This document shows positions 17,962-26,970 of a DNA stretch of 64,000 bases, piece after piece. The stretch comes from Bradyrhizobium sp. Gha. Its GTDB lineage: Bacteria; Pseudomonadota; Alphaproteobacteria; Rhizobiales; Xanthobacteraceae. The DNA is taken from positions 62,001 through 126,000 of the forward strand of contig NZ_FOQM01000004.1 of the NCBI RefSeq assembly GCF_900113735.1. The letters run 5' to 3'. Under the pieces are notes generated by a model. That model was not told the origin of the DNA. It worked only from the letters and a program-made list of their open reading frames with translations, and searched no databases. Made by a program: the position numbers and the translations under genes. Every line of letters begins with the position of its first letter. Position 1 is the stretch's first letter.

Positions 17962-20360
17962 AGCTCCGCCGACCGCCTCTCGCCACGGCTCCCGATGCGA
18001 CCGCAGTGCCAGCTGCCCGTGAAGGACAACTGTGCCTGGCATTTGAGCGCACCGATGAGGCCGGTTTTTCGGGCTTCATCTACGATCCGAACGATCTGAG
18101 CCGGCGATTTGTCGTTGAGCTCCTGCTTGACGGCATTGCCCTTCGATTGGCCCGTGCTGAGGCCTACGTTCCCGAGCTTGCTTCCGAACTGATCGGTGAT
18201 GGTTGCTACGGCTTCTCCTTTGTTTTGCCGCCTGACCAGGTCGGCGAAAACCAGATCGCCGAGGTTCGGCTCGCCAACATGCCGGGAACGCTGGGAACCT
18301 CGCTTCATCTTGGCAGCGGCTCCAAAGGATCCGTCGATAGCCGGGGTCCGGGGGCGGTCGAATGGTTGGGCGGCTTGCGCTTTCGGGGCTGGGTCCGCTG
18401 TCCGCCGGCCGAATCGCCGGTGGTCCGGGCCGTCGTCGATGGCGAGACCATTGCGGAGGGGCGCGCGAGTGGTTTCAGCCATGTCGGCGGCATCGAGAAT
18501 GCCAACTTGGTCAAAGCATTCGATCTCCATTTGCCCTCCGATTGCGCCGATGGCCGGGTGCGGCGGGTCCACTTCATCACCGAGGACGAGGTGCAGTTGA
18601 CGGCTGCGCCACTGACATTCGTCGCATTTCCGGACGCGGTAGAGCAATTTTTCGCCGACTTCAGTGAAGTCGAATCCGAGCGGCTGCGCGGTCGAATGCT
18701 CGATCGTCTGCTTCCGGCATCGGCACCCTTCACGGCGTACGAGGACTGGAGTTTGCGCTGGCCGTTCACCGGCTTCGGCGAACGAAACGATGGCAGGGTT
18801 GTCCGCGCCGCAGCGGTCGTGTTGATCGCCGGAGGCAACGAAGACGTCTCGCTCAGCAGTCTGGAACATCAGCAGCACGACAACTGGGTCGCAGCCGCTC
18901 TTCCTCCGCTCGATGGAAGCGGAACCTTTGACCCCGACGAGTTGCGCGATTTTCTGCTCAAGGACGGAAGTGCAGCCGAGATTGTCGTCTTCGCGTTAGC
19001 CGGCACGTTGTTCAAGGAGCACGCGCTGGCTGACTTGGCGGCGGCATTTGCTTCGCAGCCCGACGCCCACACCGCCTATTGCGACCTGGAGGTTGGAGGT
19101 GAAGACGGCCGTCCCTGGCCGCTGGCCCTTCCCGGCTTCGACTACGAGCGGATGTTGGAGCAAGGCTACTGCGCGCAGTTTTTTGCCATGGACCGCAGCA
19201 CCGTCCTGGCCGCGCTCCGGACCCGGCCGACGAGCCTTTATCGCCTGTTCAATTGTCAGTTCGACCAGCAAGATCCCTCGCGAAAGCTGCAGGTTCTGCA
19301 CCTACCCTCCCCGCTCGGGCGCTTGCCAAATCTCGACACTGTTGCGCATAGCCGTCTCCTGGCCAAAGCGAGCCTCGCTCACCTGTCGGCACGCGGCATG
19401 CGAGCAGACGTTCAGGCCCAGCGCGGAGCATTGTTGCCCGCGGCCCGCATCACGAGAGTGTCGACGTTGCGCACCCTCACCGTGATAATCCCGGTGCGCA
19501 ACCGGAAGGACCTCCTGCAAGCGTGCCTTTCGAGCATCGCTCCGGCCCTGGCGGACACTCGGGCGAAGGTGCTGGTGGCCGACAACGATAGCAGCGATCC
19601 AGACATGCTCGAGTATCTGGAGACCATTCAACGCAGCGGCACAGGGGTGCTCGCCGTTCCCGGCCCTTTCAACTTTGCGCGCATCAACAATCTCGCCGTG
19701 GAGGCTTGCGGCAGCGACGACATTCTTTTGCTCAACAATGACGTCCGGGCAATGGAGGCGACCTGGCTCAGTGAGATGAGGAGCAGGCTCGCAGACGCTG
19801 ATGTCGGCGCCGTCGGCGCCATGCTGCTGTGGCCGAGCAGCATGATTCAGCACGCAGGCGTTGCCTTAGGCCCGAGCTTCGCGGCCCAACACATCGGCAA
19901 TGACAGGCTCGTCAGCGATCCCGGATATGGCGACATGCTGAAGGTGGCCCGAGAGTGCGGCTCCGTCACAGCTGCCTGCCTGTTGACCCGTCGCAGCGAT
20001 TATTTAGCCGCCGGCGGCCTCGACGAATTGCTTTTTCCGGTCAATTTCAACGATGTCGATTACTGCCTGAAGCTGCGCGCTCAAGGAAAGCGCATCGTCT
20101 GGACGCCGTTTGCACGGCTTTATCATGATGAATCCGCAAGCCGCGGAAAGGATCAGCGTGACGATAAGGCGTCGCGCTTTGAGCGCGAACTGCGAAACCT
20201 GCGTAACAAGTGGGGCGAGCATTTGCTGGAGGACCCCTACTACAATCCGAATCTGTCGCTCGACGCCGTTCCGTATTCCGCGCTCAGCTGGCCTCCTCGC
20301 ACAAGGACGCCTCGTCTCAATCATCCTCCCACACCTGTCGTTCTTCCGCCCGGATTTTGA
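17955..20360 (+). CDS. Large GT2-family glycosyltransferase
   Basis: An 801-residue protein starting at ATG 17955, inside the stop of the previous gene (GTG 17940 is an alternative). Residues 1-500 include regions resembling carbohydrate-binding folds but no motif I can name. The GT2 domain lies at about 510-780, with LTVIIPVRNRKDLLQACLSS, VLVADNDSSD, ILLLNNDVRAMEATWL and NFNDVDYCLKLRAQGKRI. It shares this architecture with its neighbour (long N-terminus, GT2 towards the C-terminus), so the pair may have arisen by duplication. It likely extends the same glycan. The gene is followed by 150 bases without a gene, then a methyltransferase. Confidence 0.82.
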   Translation: MVKLRRPPLATAPDATAVPAAREGQLCLAFERTDEAGFSGFIYDPNDLSRRFVVELLLDGIALRLARAEAYVPELASELIGDGCYGFSFVLPPDQVGENQIAEVRLANMPGTLGTSLHLGSGSKGSVDSRGPGAVEWLGGLRFRGWVRCPPAESPVVRAVVDGETIAEGRASGFSHVGGIENANLVKAFDLHLPSDCADGRVRRVHFITEDEVQLTAAPLTFVAFPDAVEQFFADFSEVESERLRGRMLDRLLPASAPFTAYEDWSLRWPFTGFGERNDGRVVRAAAVVLIAGGNEDVSLSSLEHQQHDNWVAAALPPLDGSGTFDPDELRDFLLKDGSAAEIVVFALAGTLFKEHALADLAAAFASQPDAHTAYCDLEVGGEDGRPWPLALPGFDYERMLEQGYCAQFFAMDRSTVLAALRTRPTSLYRLFNCQFDQQDPSRKLQVLHLPSPLGRLPNLDTVAHSRLLAKASLAHLSARGMRADVQAQRGALLPAARITRVSTLRTLTVIIPVRNRKDLLQACLSSIAPALADTRAKVLVADNDSSDPDMLEYLETIQRSGTGVLAVPGPFNFARINNLAVEACGSDDILLLNNDVRAMEATWLSEMRSRLADADVGAVGAMLLWPSSMIQHAGVALGPSFAAQHIGNDRLVSDPGYGDMLKVARECGSVTAACLLTRRSDYLAAGGLDELLFPVNFNDVDYCLKLRAQGKRIVWTPFARLYHDESASRGKDQRDDKASRFERELRNLRNKWGEHLLEDPYYNPNLSLDAVPYSALSWPPRTRTPRLNHPPTPVVLPPGF

Positions 20361-20510
20361 CCCAGAGCATTGAATCCACGATAAAATTCGACTACTCAGC
20401 TCTGCCCACGGGGTCGGCGAGAGCAACGTGTTAACTCCCGGGAATAGGGACCATGTGCATATTGTTCTTGGATTGATTGCAGAGATGGTTGGTTTTGTAG
20501 GTTCGGCGCT

Positions 20511-21119
20511 ATGAAAAAGAAGGTACTCAACGCTGGAAGCGGGCCGGTGAACCCCGAGCGATTGCAGCGCAGCTTCCGCAGCGAAAACTGGCAGGAAGTC
20601 CGCATGGACGTCGACTCTCGCGTGTCGCCAGACATCGTTGGCTCGCTCGAGGACCTCAGCCCCGTAGCAGACAAGAGCTTTGACGCGGTCTATTGCTCGC
20701 ACAGCCTCGAGCATCTTCATCCACATGACGTCCGCTCAGCGCTGCGGGGGATCTTCCGGGTGTTGAAGCAGGACGGGTTTGCGTTGATTACATCGCCGGA
20801 TCTGGAGCCCGTGGCAGCTCTCGTCGCGCAGGGCCGCGGAGATGAGGTCGCCTACCAATCCCCACTCGGTCCGATCACTGCGCTCGACATGATCTACGGA
20901 CACGCTGCCTCGATCGAGCGAGGCAACTTCTATATGGCGCATAATAGCGGCTTCACCGAAGAGCGTATCGCTCGCCTGCTCCTCGAGGCGCGCTTCGAGG
21001 AAGTGCTCGTCATCAAGGGAAATTGCTACGACTTCTATGCTCTGGCCCTGATGCCACAGGCCAATAGAGCTGAGATCCTGAGCGAATTGCTCAGAGGCGG
21101 CCTCAACTTCATGGAGTAA
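20511..21119 (+). CDS. Class I SAM-dependent methyltransferase
   Basis: A 202-residue protein with the Rossmann methyltransferase opening VLNAGSGPVNPERL (residues 5-18), an acidic residue at the end of strand 2 (MDVDSRV), and the strand-4 segment FDAVYCSHSLEHLHPHDV typical of the Methyltransf_11 group. ALRGIFRVLKQDGFALI follows as expected. It probably methylates a sugar or another small acceptor using S-adenosylmethionine. Its place after three glycosyltransferases suggests capping or decorating of the surface glycan. The start ATG fits the motif spacing. Substrate is not predictable from sequence. Confidence 0.8.
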   Translation: MKKKVLNAGSGPVNPERLQRSFRSENWQEVRMDVDSRVSPDIVGSLEDLSPVADKSFDAVYCSHSLEHLHPHDVRSALRGIFRVLKQDGFALITSPDLEPVAALVAQGRGDEVAYQSPLGPITALDMIYGHAASIERGNFYMAHNSGFTEERIARLLLEARFEEVLVIKGNCYDFYALALMPQANRAEILSELLRGGLNFME

Positions 21120-21488
21120 TGACACTCAAGCAATTGACGTAGCCGCTGATGGAACAGCGGGCAAATTGACGTCTTCCCAATTCGATCGGCATCACATGAG
21201 TCCGATCCCATAGAACCCCGCCAAAACATACTTGTCGCCGTAAGGCTCTCGTCAGTCTGTCGCCCTAGTTTCCTCGAAGACGGGGGATCAACGTTGTATC
21301 GCGCCACGAGACGGCATGGCTGATTGTGCTCGGGCTGCTTGCGCTCGGCTTTGCCGTGGACTCGCCGTGCACCACGATCAATCGCTGAGGCGGCGACGCG
21401 TCGCGACAGTCTTTTCGACGCTCCTCGTGGAGTGGACAAGGCCCCTGGCTCAGGACAAACTTCCACCGACACAGACGGGAGATGAATG
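21120..21488. other. Gap between methyltransferase and small conserved protein
   Basis: About 370 bases with no gene that has a usable start. A frame across 21310-21381 would read as a short hydrophobic peptide ending in DSPCTTINR, but it has no ATG, GTG or TTG after the preceding stop. A GGGAG ribosome-binding site at 21477-21481 belongs to the next gene. Confidence 0.4.
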
Positions 21489-21869
21489 ATGCCCGATGCA
21501 CCAGGGTCAATCCGGGTCCTTTCGACGCGCGCCCCCATCGCGGACGAGGATGGCAAGGACATTACCATTCCACTTCAAACCGATCAGAACGGGATCATCG
21601 AGGCAGTCTTTTCCCGCGAAGCTTTGACGGAAGTTGCCTTCCAATTGGGTCAGGCCGCGCGGCAGCACGGCAGCCCGGCACGACTGTCGATGATTCCGCG
21701 TCGGATCAGTGTCATCAAGGATCACCGTTCCCCTGATACCTTTCTTCACATGGAAATCGACGACAGCACCACGTACATCGTGCCGGTCGGCCCACGGCTG
21801 CTCTCGACTTTAATCGATGGCTTGGACCGCGCACGACGGGTGACGCCACCTGTTTCGACGCGCCAATAG
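21489..21869 (+). CDS. Small conserved protein, paralogue of the 30462-30698 gene
   Basis: A 126-residue protein of unknown function. ATG 21489 is chosen over ATG 21486 because GGGAG at 21477-21481 is better spaced. The C-terminal half (about residues 70-118) reads PRRISVIKDHRSPDTF, MEIDDS and VPVGPRLLSTLIDGLDRA. It matches PRRVDVVKDG, MEVDND and VPIGPKLTATLIEGLQRA in the smaller protein at 30462-30698, with roughly half of 48 positions identical by eye. The N-terminal half, with ITIPLQTDQNGIIEAVFSR, is not shared. No signal peptide or membrane segment is seen. It converges on the RTX gene across a shared bidirectional terminator. Function is unknown. Confidence 0.7.
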   Translation: MPDAPGSIRVLSTRAPIADEDGKDITIPLQTDQNGIIEAVFSREALTEVAFQLGQAARQHGSPARLSMIPRRISVIKDHRSPDTFLHMEIDDSTTYIVPVGPRLLSTLIDGLDRARRVTPPVSTRQ

Positions 21870-21930
21870 GCCGGCCTCTCTCAACATGGGGGCGCACGAG
21901 CCAAGGCGGCACTCCACGAAGGCCCGAACG

Positions 21931-21964
21931 AAAAAAAACGCCCCCTGAAGAGGGGGCGTTTTCG
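21931..21964. terminator. Bidirectional intrinsic terminator
   Basis: A perfect 10-bp stem, AACGCCCCCT with AGGGGGCGTT around a GAAG loop, occupies 21937-21960. Eight As precede it (21931-21938) and four Ts follow. It can therefore end transcripts from both sides: the RTX gene on the minus strand, with a U-run from the eight As, and the small conserved gene on the plus strand. Confidence 0.9.
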
Positions 21965-21982
21965 ATCGACGGATAGTTAGGG

Positions 21983-23515
21983 TCAGGAAGGCTTGTAGTC
22001 GGTGTTGCCGAAAATAATATCCTGCACGTTCGTGAACGTCAGCGTGTGGCTGCCGTCCGTGACGGTGGTAACGCCAGCAGTCGTGTTGATCGTGACATCG
22101 GTCGTGTTGAGGCCGTCCATGTAGGCGACGTTGCTGCCCGCGCCGCCGTCGATCGTGCTGTTCGTAAGCGAGGTGACCTCGAATTGATCGTTGCCCGAAC
22201 CGCCCGTGATCGACGCGCTGCCCGAACCGGTGATGAACAGGTTGTTGCCCGAGGACGTGCTGGCATTGATCGTGTCGCTGCCCGAACCGGCCCAGACCGT
22301 GTTGGCGCCGCTGCCGGTGATGGTCGCGCTCGCAACCGACGCACCGTCCAGATGAGCCTGGTTGCCCGAACCCGAGATGTTGATGACGTCGATGCCCGAA
22401 CCACCGAACAGCGTGTCGTTGCCATTGAGCGTGAACGAGTCGGTACCGGAGCTGGCACCCGCATACATCAATGTTGCACCGGACCCCGCCACGAGAGTGT
22501 CGTTGCCGCTGCCGTTGGCGTACATCGTGTCGTTGCCGCTGCCACCGGTCATCGAAACGTTGCCTGAGCCGGATGCATAGAACGTGTCGTTGCCGCCACC
22601 ACCGTTCATCGTGGTGTTGCCACCAGCACTGGAGATCAGCGACTCATTGCCGGTGCCGCCGGTGATCGTATCGTTACCGGAGCCGGCAATCAGCGTGCTG
22701 TTGCCGGAACCACCGACGATCGAATCGTTACCGCTGCTCGATGACTGGATACGGTCGTTACCACCGCCCGAAATCAGCGTGTTGTTGCCAGAACCAACCG
22801 ACGTGATCACATCGTTGCCGGTGCCGCCTACCAGCGAGTCGTTGCCGGCACCACCGAACAGCGTATCGCCACCATTTCCAGCAATCAGGGTCTGGCTGCC
22901 GCTACCCGCATAAAGCTGGTTGTGGCCCGTGCCGCTCGCTTCAAGCGTATCGGCACCCGAACCGCCGTACATCGTATCGTTGCCGCCGCCACCGAAGAAA
23001 TGATTGGCACCGCCATGCGTATCGACGAAGAGGTCGTTGCCCGTTCCACCATAGATCGAGCTGTTGCCCGTGCCTGCGATCAGGACGTTGTTGCCACCGG
23101 CGCCGTAGATGGTGTCGTTGCCACCGCCTGCGGTGATCGTGTCGTTACCTGACGATCCCCACACGATGTCATTACCGGTGTCGAGCAGCGTAATTTTGGC
23201 CGGCCCGCCATCCTCGATGACAATGCCGACGCTCTGGGAACCGTATACCGCGAGGTTTCCACCGGGCTCGACGCCGATCAGTGCGTCGTTGGCGTCAGTC
23301 GTGATGGCTGCGGGCGAGTCGCCATCGAAAATGACGTTCGCACTGGGATCAACCGGCTGATAGCCATTTACCCCTTGCACCGCGATCGTGCTGGTGGGGG
23401 TCCCGAAAAACCCTTTCGAAATCAGATAATTATCGATTTCCGTCAGGGTCTGTGAATCGACGTGAGCTCCAAGCAACGCGTTAAATTGAGCTTCGGTATA
23501 ATCGTAGGTAGCCAT
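21983..23515 (-). CDS. RTX-type glycine-rich calcium-binding protein, probable type I secretion cargo
   Basis: A 510-residue protein from ATG 23515 (GTG 23521 is possible). The first 115 residues (MATYDYTEAQFNALLG...) contain no repeats. From about 118 to 450 it consists of tandem GGxGNDxxx-like nonapeptides, for example GGGGNDTMYGGSGADTLEA, that form calcium-binding beta-rolls. The last 50 residues are repeat-poor and end in FTNVQDIIFGNTDYKPS, a plausible uncleaved C-terminal secretion signal. It has few charged residues other than Asp, no cysteine and no N-terminal signal peptide, as expected for type I export. Many repeats carry N or S at the usual acidic position, so calcium affinity may vary. 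It ends at a strong terminator; tandem hairpins lie just upstream. No enzymatic domain is visible. Confidence 0.9.
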   Translation of the reverse strand: MATYDYTEAQFNALLGAHVDSQTLTEIDNYLISKGFFGTPTSTIAVQGVNGYQPVDPSANVIFDGDSPAAITTDANDALIGVEPGGNLAVYGSQSVGIVIEDGGPAKITLLDTGNDIVWGSSGNDTITAGGGNDTIYGAGGNNVLIAGTGNSSIYGGTGNDLFVDTHGGANHFFGGGGNDTMYGGSGADTLEASGTGHNQLYAGSGSQTLIAGNGGDTLFGGAGNDSLVGGTGNDVITSVGSGNNTLISGGGNDRIQSSSSGNDSIVGGSGNSTLIAGSGNDTITGGTGNESLISSAGGNTTMNGGGGNDTFYASGSGNVSMTGGSGNDTMYANGSGNDTLVAGSGATLMYAGASSGTDSFTLNGNDTLFGGSGIDVINISGSGNQAHLDGASVASATITGSGANTVWAGSGSDTINASTSSGNNLFITGSGSASITGGSGNDQFEVTSLTNSTIDGGAGSNVAYMDGLNTTDVTINTTAGVTTVTDGSHTLTFTNVQDIIFGNTDYKPS

Positions 23516-23560
23516 AATCACTGCCCCATTCCAGCTCGAAGGCGAAACATGCCTATCGGC

Positions 23561-23816
23561 TCATTTCCAACGTCGGTCACCCAACGTCACTTAGCTCGTA
23601 GGCTGCACCTTCCGCCCGAAGAACGGGCGGATTACGAGCTATGCTTCATTTCCGACGTCGGTCACCCAACGCCACCTAACTCGTCAGCTGCACCTGTCCG
23701 CCCGAAGAACGGACGGATTACGAGTTATGCTTCATTTCCGACGTCGGTCGCCCAACGTCGCCCAACTCGTAAGCTGCACCTTCCGCCCGAAGAATGGACG
23801 GATTACGAGTTATGCT
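23561..23816. repeat. Three tandem ~85-bp hairpin repeats upstream of the RTX gene
   Basis: Copies run 23561-23645, 23646-23731 and 23732-23816 (85, 86 and 85 bp). Each holds a nested hairpin. The outer arms are TAGCTCGTA/TACGAGCTA in copy 1, TAACTCGT/ACGAGTTA in copy 2 and AACTCGTAA/TTACGAGTT in copy 3. The G-C pair of copy 1 is replaced by A-T in copies 2 and 3 on both arms, a compensatory change. The inner stem is TCCGCCCG-AAGAA-CGGGCGGA in copy 1, with one or two changes in the others. A CCGACGTCGG palindrome lies between hairpins in copies 2 and 3. The array starts 46 bp upstream of the RTX start. It may be an RNA leader structure or a palindromic repeat family. Confidence 0.85.
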
Positions 23817-24093
23817 TAACTTGCCGTTACCTGGTCGCATAAATGCCGTATAGTTTCCAAGGAGTCAATGCTCGCGATTGTGCAGCGCGATCAAAAAAAT
23901 TTCTATTTGATTTCAACCCGTTAGCTTCCGCCGCGCGTCGTCAATGCCTCAATCCCGCGCGCATCTGCCCAAGGGTGGAGCAGCGAATCTACGGATATGA
24001 CAAATCCGTTCATTTACGGAAGTTTTACTTTTTGCTATGCGGCGGCTGCAAGGCAACGGGTTAACTAACCGGCAGGCACGATCCTCAGCTCAC
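23817..24093. other. Region between the hairpin array and the sugar transferase
   Basis: A stretch of 277 bases with A+T-rich patches and no convincing gene. A promoter for the minus-strand RTX gene would be expected here if the hairpins are transcribed as its leader. A 73-codon plus-strand frame from 23843 has no family resemblance and is not called. Confidence 0.35.
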
Positions 24094-25542
24094 CTAATAG
24101 GCAGACGCCTTGAGTGCCACGACCGAGGTCTTGATCAAGATTTTGATGTCGAGCCAAGGGCTCCAATTGTCGATATACCAAAGATCGTGATCGACCCGTG
24201 CCTTCATCTGAGCGAGCGTCGTTTCCCCGCGAAAACCATTGACCTGGGCCCACCCTGTCAATCCGGGTTTGACATGATGGCGATGTGCATAATTGGCGAT
24301 CAGCTGGCCGTAATGGTCGGTATGGGCCGCAGCATGCGGGCGCGGCCCGACAAGCGACATCTCACCTCGAAGAATGTTGATCAGTTGCGGCAATTCATCG
24401 AGACTGCTTCGACGCAGAAAGCGACCGACGCGGGTCACTCGGTCATCGTAGCGCGACACCTGACGCACGACCGGCCCGTCATCCATCGTCGTCAGCGTTC
24501 GAAATTTGAAAATCCGAAATGATGTCCCATTGAATCCGGTGCGCGTCTGCGTGAAAAAAACGGGCCCGCGCGAAGTCATTTTGACCAAGATCGCCGAGAT
24601 CAACATCAAAGGCAGCGTCGCCATGAGCAAGGCGCTCGCCACCACAACGTCAAGAGCGCGCTTTGCAAGACGCTCCCAAAGGCTCAGCGGTGCACGCTGA
24701 ATTTCCGCCGCCCACACACCACCAACCGCCCCATCTTGCTGCCCGAGGAAGCGCGCAAATTTGGGATCGGGAAAGAGTCGTATCGGCAGGGGTACCGCGC
24801 GAAGCAGCTCCGCCAGCTCGGCGATGCGATCGGGCCTTCCCCAGTCCATCAGGAGAAAATAGCTGTCGACACGATGGTGGGGCCGCGCAGCCTCGATCAG
24901 TTCATCACCCACCTCCGCGATCTTGGTCGATGGCGAAAGCACGAAGAAGCGCGCCACATCATACCCGTTGAGTGCAAGGTCCTCCAAATGAGGTCGCCCC
25001 TCCTCAATGCGCTGATCGCTGATGACAACCACCTGTCGGGGCGCAATGATTTGCCGGGCGCGGCGGCCGAGTTGTGCGCTAAGCAACCCGCGCGACGCCG
25101 CGATGGCACTCCACCCCGTGACGAAGAACGTGATTGTCGCCCCACGGGACACGTTGGGACCAACCTTGAGCAGGAACGCCAGCGTCACCAACATCAGAAA
25201 CACGGCGACCCAGGCGATGCTGACCTCACGGCACTGCACGAGTGGCTGCATCAAGCGCCGAACCGAGTATCCGCCGCGATACGCGAGGAACGCCCCGACA
25301 TAGAAAGCGACCGCGCAGGCAAGGCCGACGAAGGTCGAGAGGTCCCCAACTTCCTGCAGCATTACGCCGTGATAGCCAACAGCCGACGCGACGCTGGCCA
25401 GAACCAGCACGCAAAGGTCAGTGAAGAACACCGCCGGCCCAACCAGGTAGCCAGGAATTCCGAATCCTCGCCCCGCTCCTGTCTCGAGGCGGCCGGCCTC
25501 TCCCGAGACCCGATAGTCGGTAATATCAGCCACGACGAACAA
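24094..25542 (-). CDS. Polyprenyl-phosphate sugar-1-phosphate transferase (WcaJ/ExoY type)
   Basis: A 482-residue protein with about five N-terminal membrane segments (residues ~35-180), a soluble middle and the bacterial sugar transferase domain at the C-terminus (residues ~285-480). Family motifs are [47 protein letters not shown] and [12 protein letters not shown]. Such enzymes load the first sugar-1-phosphate onto undecaprenyl phosphate at the inner membrane and so start repeat-unit synthesis. It is the natural initiator for the glycosyltransferases at 14-20 kb and 0-7 kb. The first start in frame is TTG 25542; GTG 25533 is an alternative. It is divergent from the ParA-like gene. Confidence 0.9.
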   Translation of the reverse strand: MFVVADITDYRVSGEAGRLETGAGRGFGIPGYLVGPAVFFTDLCVLVLASVASAVGYHGVMLQEVGDLSTFVGLACAVAFYVGAFLAYRGGYSVRRLMQPLVQCREVSIAWVAVFLMLVTLAFLLKVGPNVSRGATITFFVTGWSAIAASRGLLSAQLGRRARQIIAPRQVVVISDQRIEEGRPHLEDLALNGYDVARFFVLSPSTKIAEVGDELIEAARPHHRVDSYFLLMDWGRPDRIAELAELLRAVPLPIRLFPDPKFARFLGQQDGAVGGVWAAEIQRAPLSLWERLAKRALDVVVASALLMATLPLMLISAILVKMTSRGPVFFTQTRTGFNGTSFRIFKFRTLTTMDDGPVVRQVSRYDDRVTRVGRFLRRSSLDELPQLINILRGEMSLVGPRPHAAAHTDHYGQLIANYAHRHHVKPGLTGWAQVNGFRGETTLAQMKARVDHDLWYIDNWSPWLDIKILIKTSVVALKASAY

Positions 25543-25788
25543 CCTGGTCCGGATGAAACCGAATTAAGGAATAATTAACCAGGCCTTATAGGACCAATTT
25601 TCATCCGTGGCGAGTCAAATGCCGCCGGCCGACAGTTCGTCTGCGCCTGCCGGCCGGTCACAAGATTGCAACACTCCGTTCTCAACGAGAAAGGCGCAAT
25701 CAGCGGGACTTGAATATGAATATCATTCGTAAGATTGATGGAGACGGTCGGCGAAACCAGCGCGGCTCCAGGCAAGAGAATTAAGCAA

Positions 25789-26415
25789 ATGCGCTCGGTG
25801 ATATCAGTTGTCCAGCGGAAGGGCGGCGCAGGCAAGACGACGATCGCGATCAGCCTTGCCGGAGATCTTTACCGACGCGGCATGTTGGTAGACGTCATCG
25901 ATGCCGATCCGCAACGGTCCGCCGCCGAATGGGCCGCACCAGGCCGGCTTCCGTTTCGTGTTTCGGAGGTCCCGTTGCAATACGGCCAAGCTGGTAACTG
26001 GGCAAACCTCATCCGCTCGGCGCCGGGATCGATCACGATCATCGATACTCCGCCTCATGAATATGCGGTCGGCGCGGCCGTCGCAGTCGCCGACGTGGTC
26101 GTCTTGCCGTGCACGCCGTCGGGTCTCGACCTGAGCGCGACGGAAGAAACCATCTCGGCTATCGCGTTCGCGCGCAGCAAGCGCGACGCAGACGTTCCAA
26201 CCTTCCTGGTCCCCAATCGGGTCGATCCGCGCACCTTGGAGGGCCAGCAAATCGTTGACGCACTTAGCGATCTGGGCGAAATCGTCTGCAATCCCATTGC
26301 ATCTCGGCTGGCCTACGTCAGAGCCTTCTCAGCCGGCATACTTCCCAAAGGTCAAGCCATATCGATTGAGCTCGCTGGACTGAGTGAGCCCGTGCTTGAA
26401 GTCATAGCGAGCTGA
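25789..26415 (+). CDS. ParA/MinD-family ATPase
   Basis: A 208-residue P-loop ATPase starting MRSVISVVQRKGGAGKTTIA, with the deviant Walker A motif KGGAGKTT at residues 11-18. VIDADPQRSAAEW gives switch I, ITIIDTPPHE the Walker B region, and VLPCTPSGLDL and VPNRVDPRT follow in order. Its small size and lack of a DNA-binding N-terminus match orphan ParA-like proteins that position cargoes, rather than the chromosomal ParA of parABS; no parB is adjacent. The longer frame from 25735 adds residues outside the domain. Being next to the polysaccharide initiator, it might position the synthesis or secretion machinery, which is inference. Confidence 0.82.
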   Translation: MRSVISVVQRKGGAGKTTIAISLAGDLYRRGMLVDVIDADPQRSAAEWAAPGRLPFRVSEVPLQYGQAGNWANLIRSAPGSITIIDTPPHEYAVGAAVAVADVVVLPCTPSGLDLSATEETISAIAFARSKRDADVPTFLVPNRVDPRTLEGQQIVDALSDLGEIVCNPIASRLAYVRAFSAGILPKGQAISIELAGLSEPVLEVIAS

Positions 26416-26504
26416 GGGGCCGTCAGCGGGTACGGTCTCGACTGCGGCGCGTTCGCTCGAGCGTCTCTGATGAAATCAACGTTCGGAGCGGTGAAGCCCC
26501 TGCC

Positions 26505-26918
26505 CTAGCTGCTGAGCCGTGGCTTGAAATCGGGAAAGCGGGAGAGCAGAGCTGCTTTGATGAACTTCAAATGTGACACCGTGGCCCCAAGCTCCTTGAG
26601 ACGGCGCTGGCCGTTGGAAATGTCGGCTGCGAAGAGATCCTGATGGTGATTGTCGAGCGGCTCACGCTCCAGGTACTCATCCGAACCGTTGCCGAAAGTC
26701 ACCGCAGCGCGCGCCAACGCATCATCGACCCGCCTGTTCAGGCCGGCTTGCTCGCGCTCTGCAGCGCCCAGCGCACCGTCAACGGCCGCAAATATGGACG
26801 CAATGCGCGCGTGATCGGTTTCAGCATCGCGTTCGGCCGATCGCGCCTTGAAGTGCTTCTCTCCAGCGCGATAGTTCAGAAGATTATGCGCGCGAGCTCT
26901 GAGAAAAAGCTGGAACAT
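26505..26918 (-). CDS. Small helical protein of unknown function
   Basis: A 137-residue protein beginning MFQLFLRARAHNLLNYRAGE. It is rich in Ala, Arg and Glu and should be largely helical, with a possible coiled coil around residues 30-75 (ASIFAAVDGALGAAEREQAG). There is no signal peptide or membrane segment. It lies 52 bp downstream of another small minus-strand gene, so the two may be cotranscribed. I recognise no family. Confidence 0.5.
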   Translation of the reverse strand: MFQLFLRARAHNLLNYRAGEKHFKARSAERDAETDHARIASIFAAVDGALGAAEREQAGLNRRVDDALARAAVTFGNGSDEYLEREPLDNHHQDLFAADISNGQRRLKELGATVSHLKFIKAALLSRFPDFKPRLSS

Positions 26919-26970
26919 CTAGCAATTTCCGGTTCCGATGCCGTGGGCCAGGAGCATCAATCGGTTATGG

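Noticed and set aside
21310..21381. Short hydrophobic frame ending in DSPCTTINR
   Set aside because: No usable start codon after the preceding in-frame stop.
23561..23816. Tandem repeats as a CRISPR array
   Set aside because: Units are contiguous 85-bp hairpins without unique spacers, and no cas genes are near.
23462..23842. 126-codon plus-strand frame across the hairpin repeats
   Set aside because: It reads through non-coding repeats, whose 86-bp middle copy breaks the reading phase, and has no family features.
25786..26415. ParA-like gene as part of a parABS plasmid or chromosome partition system
   Set aside because: No parB or parS repeats nearby, and the protein is a short orphan type.
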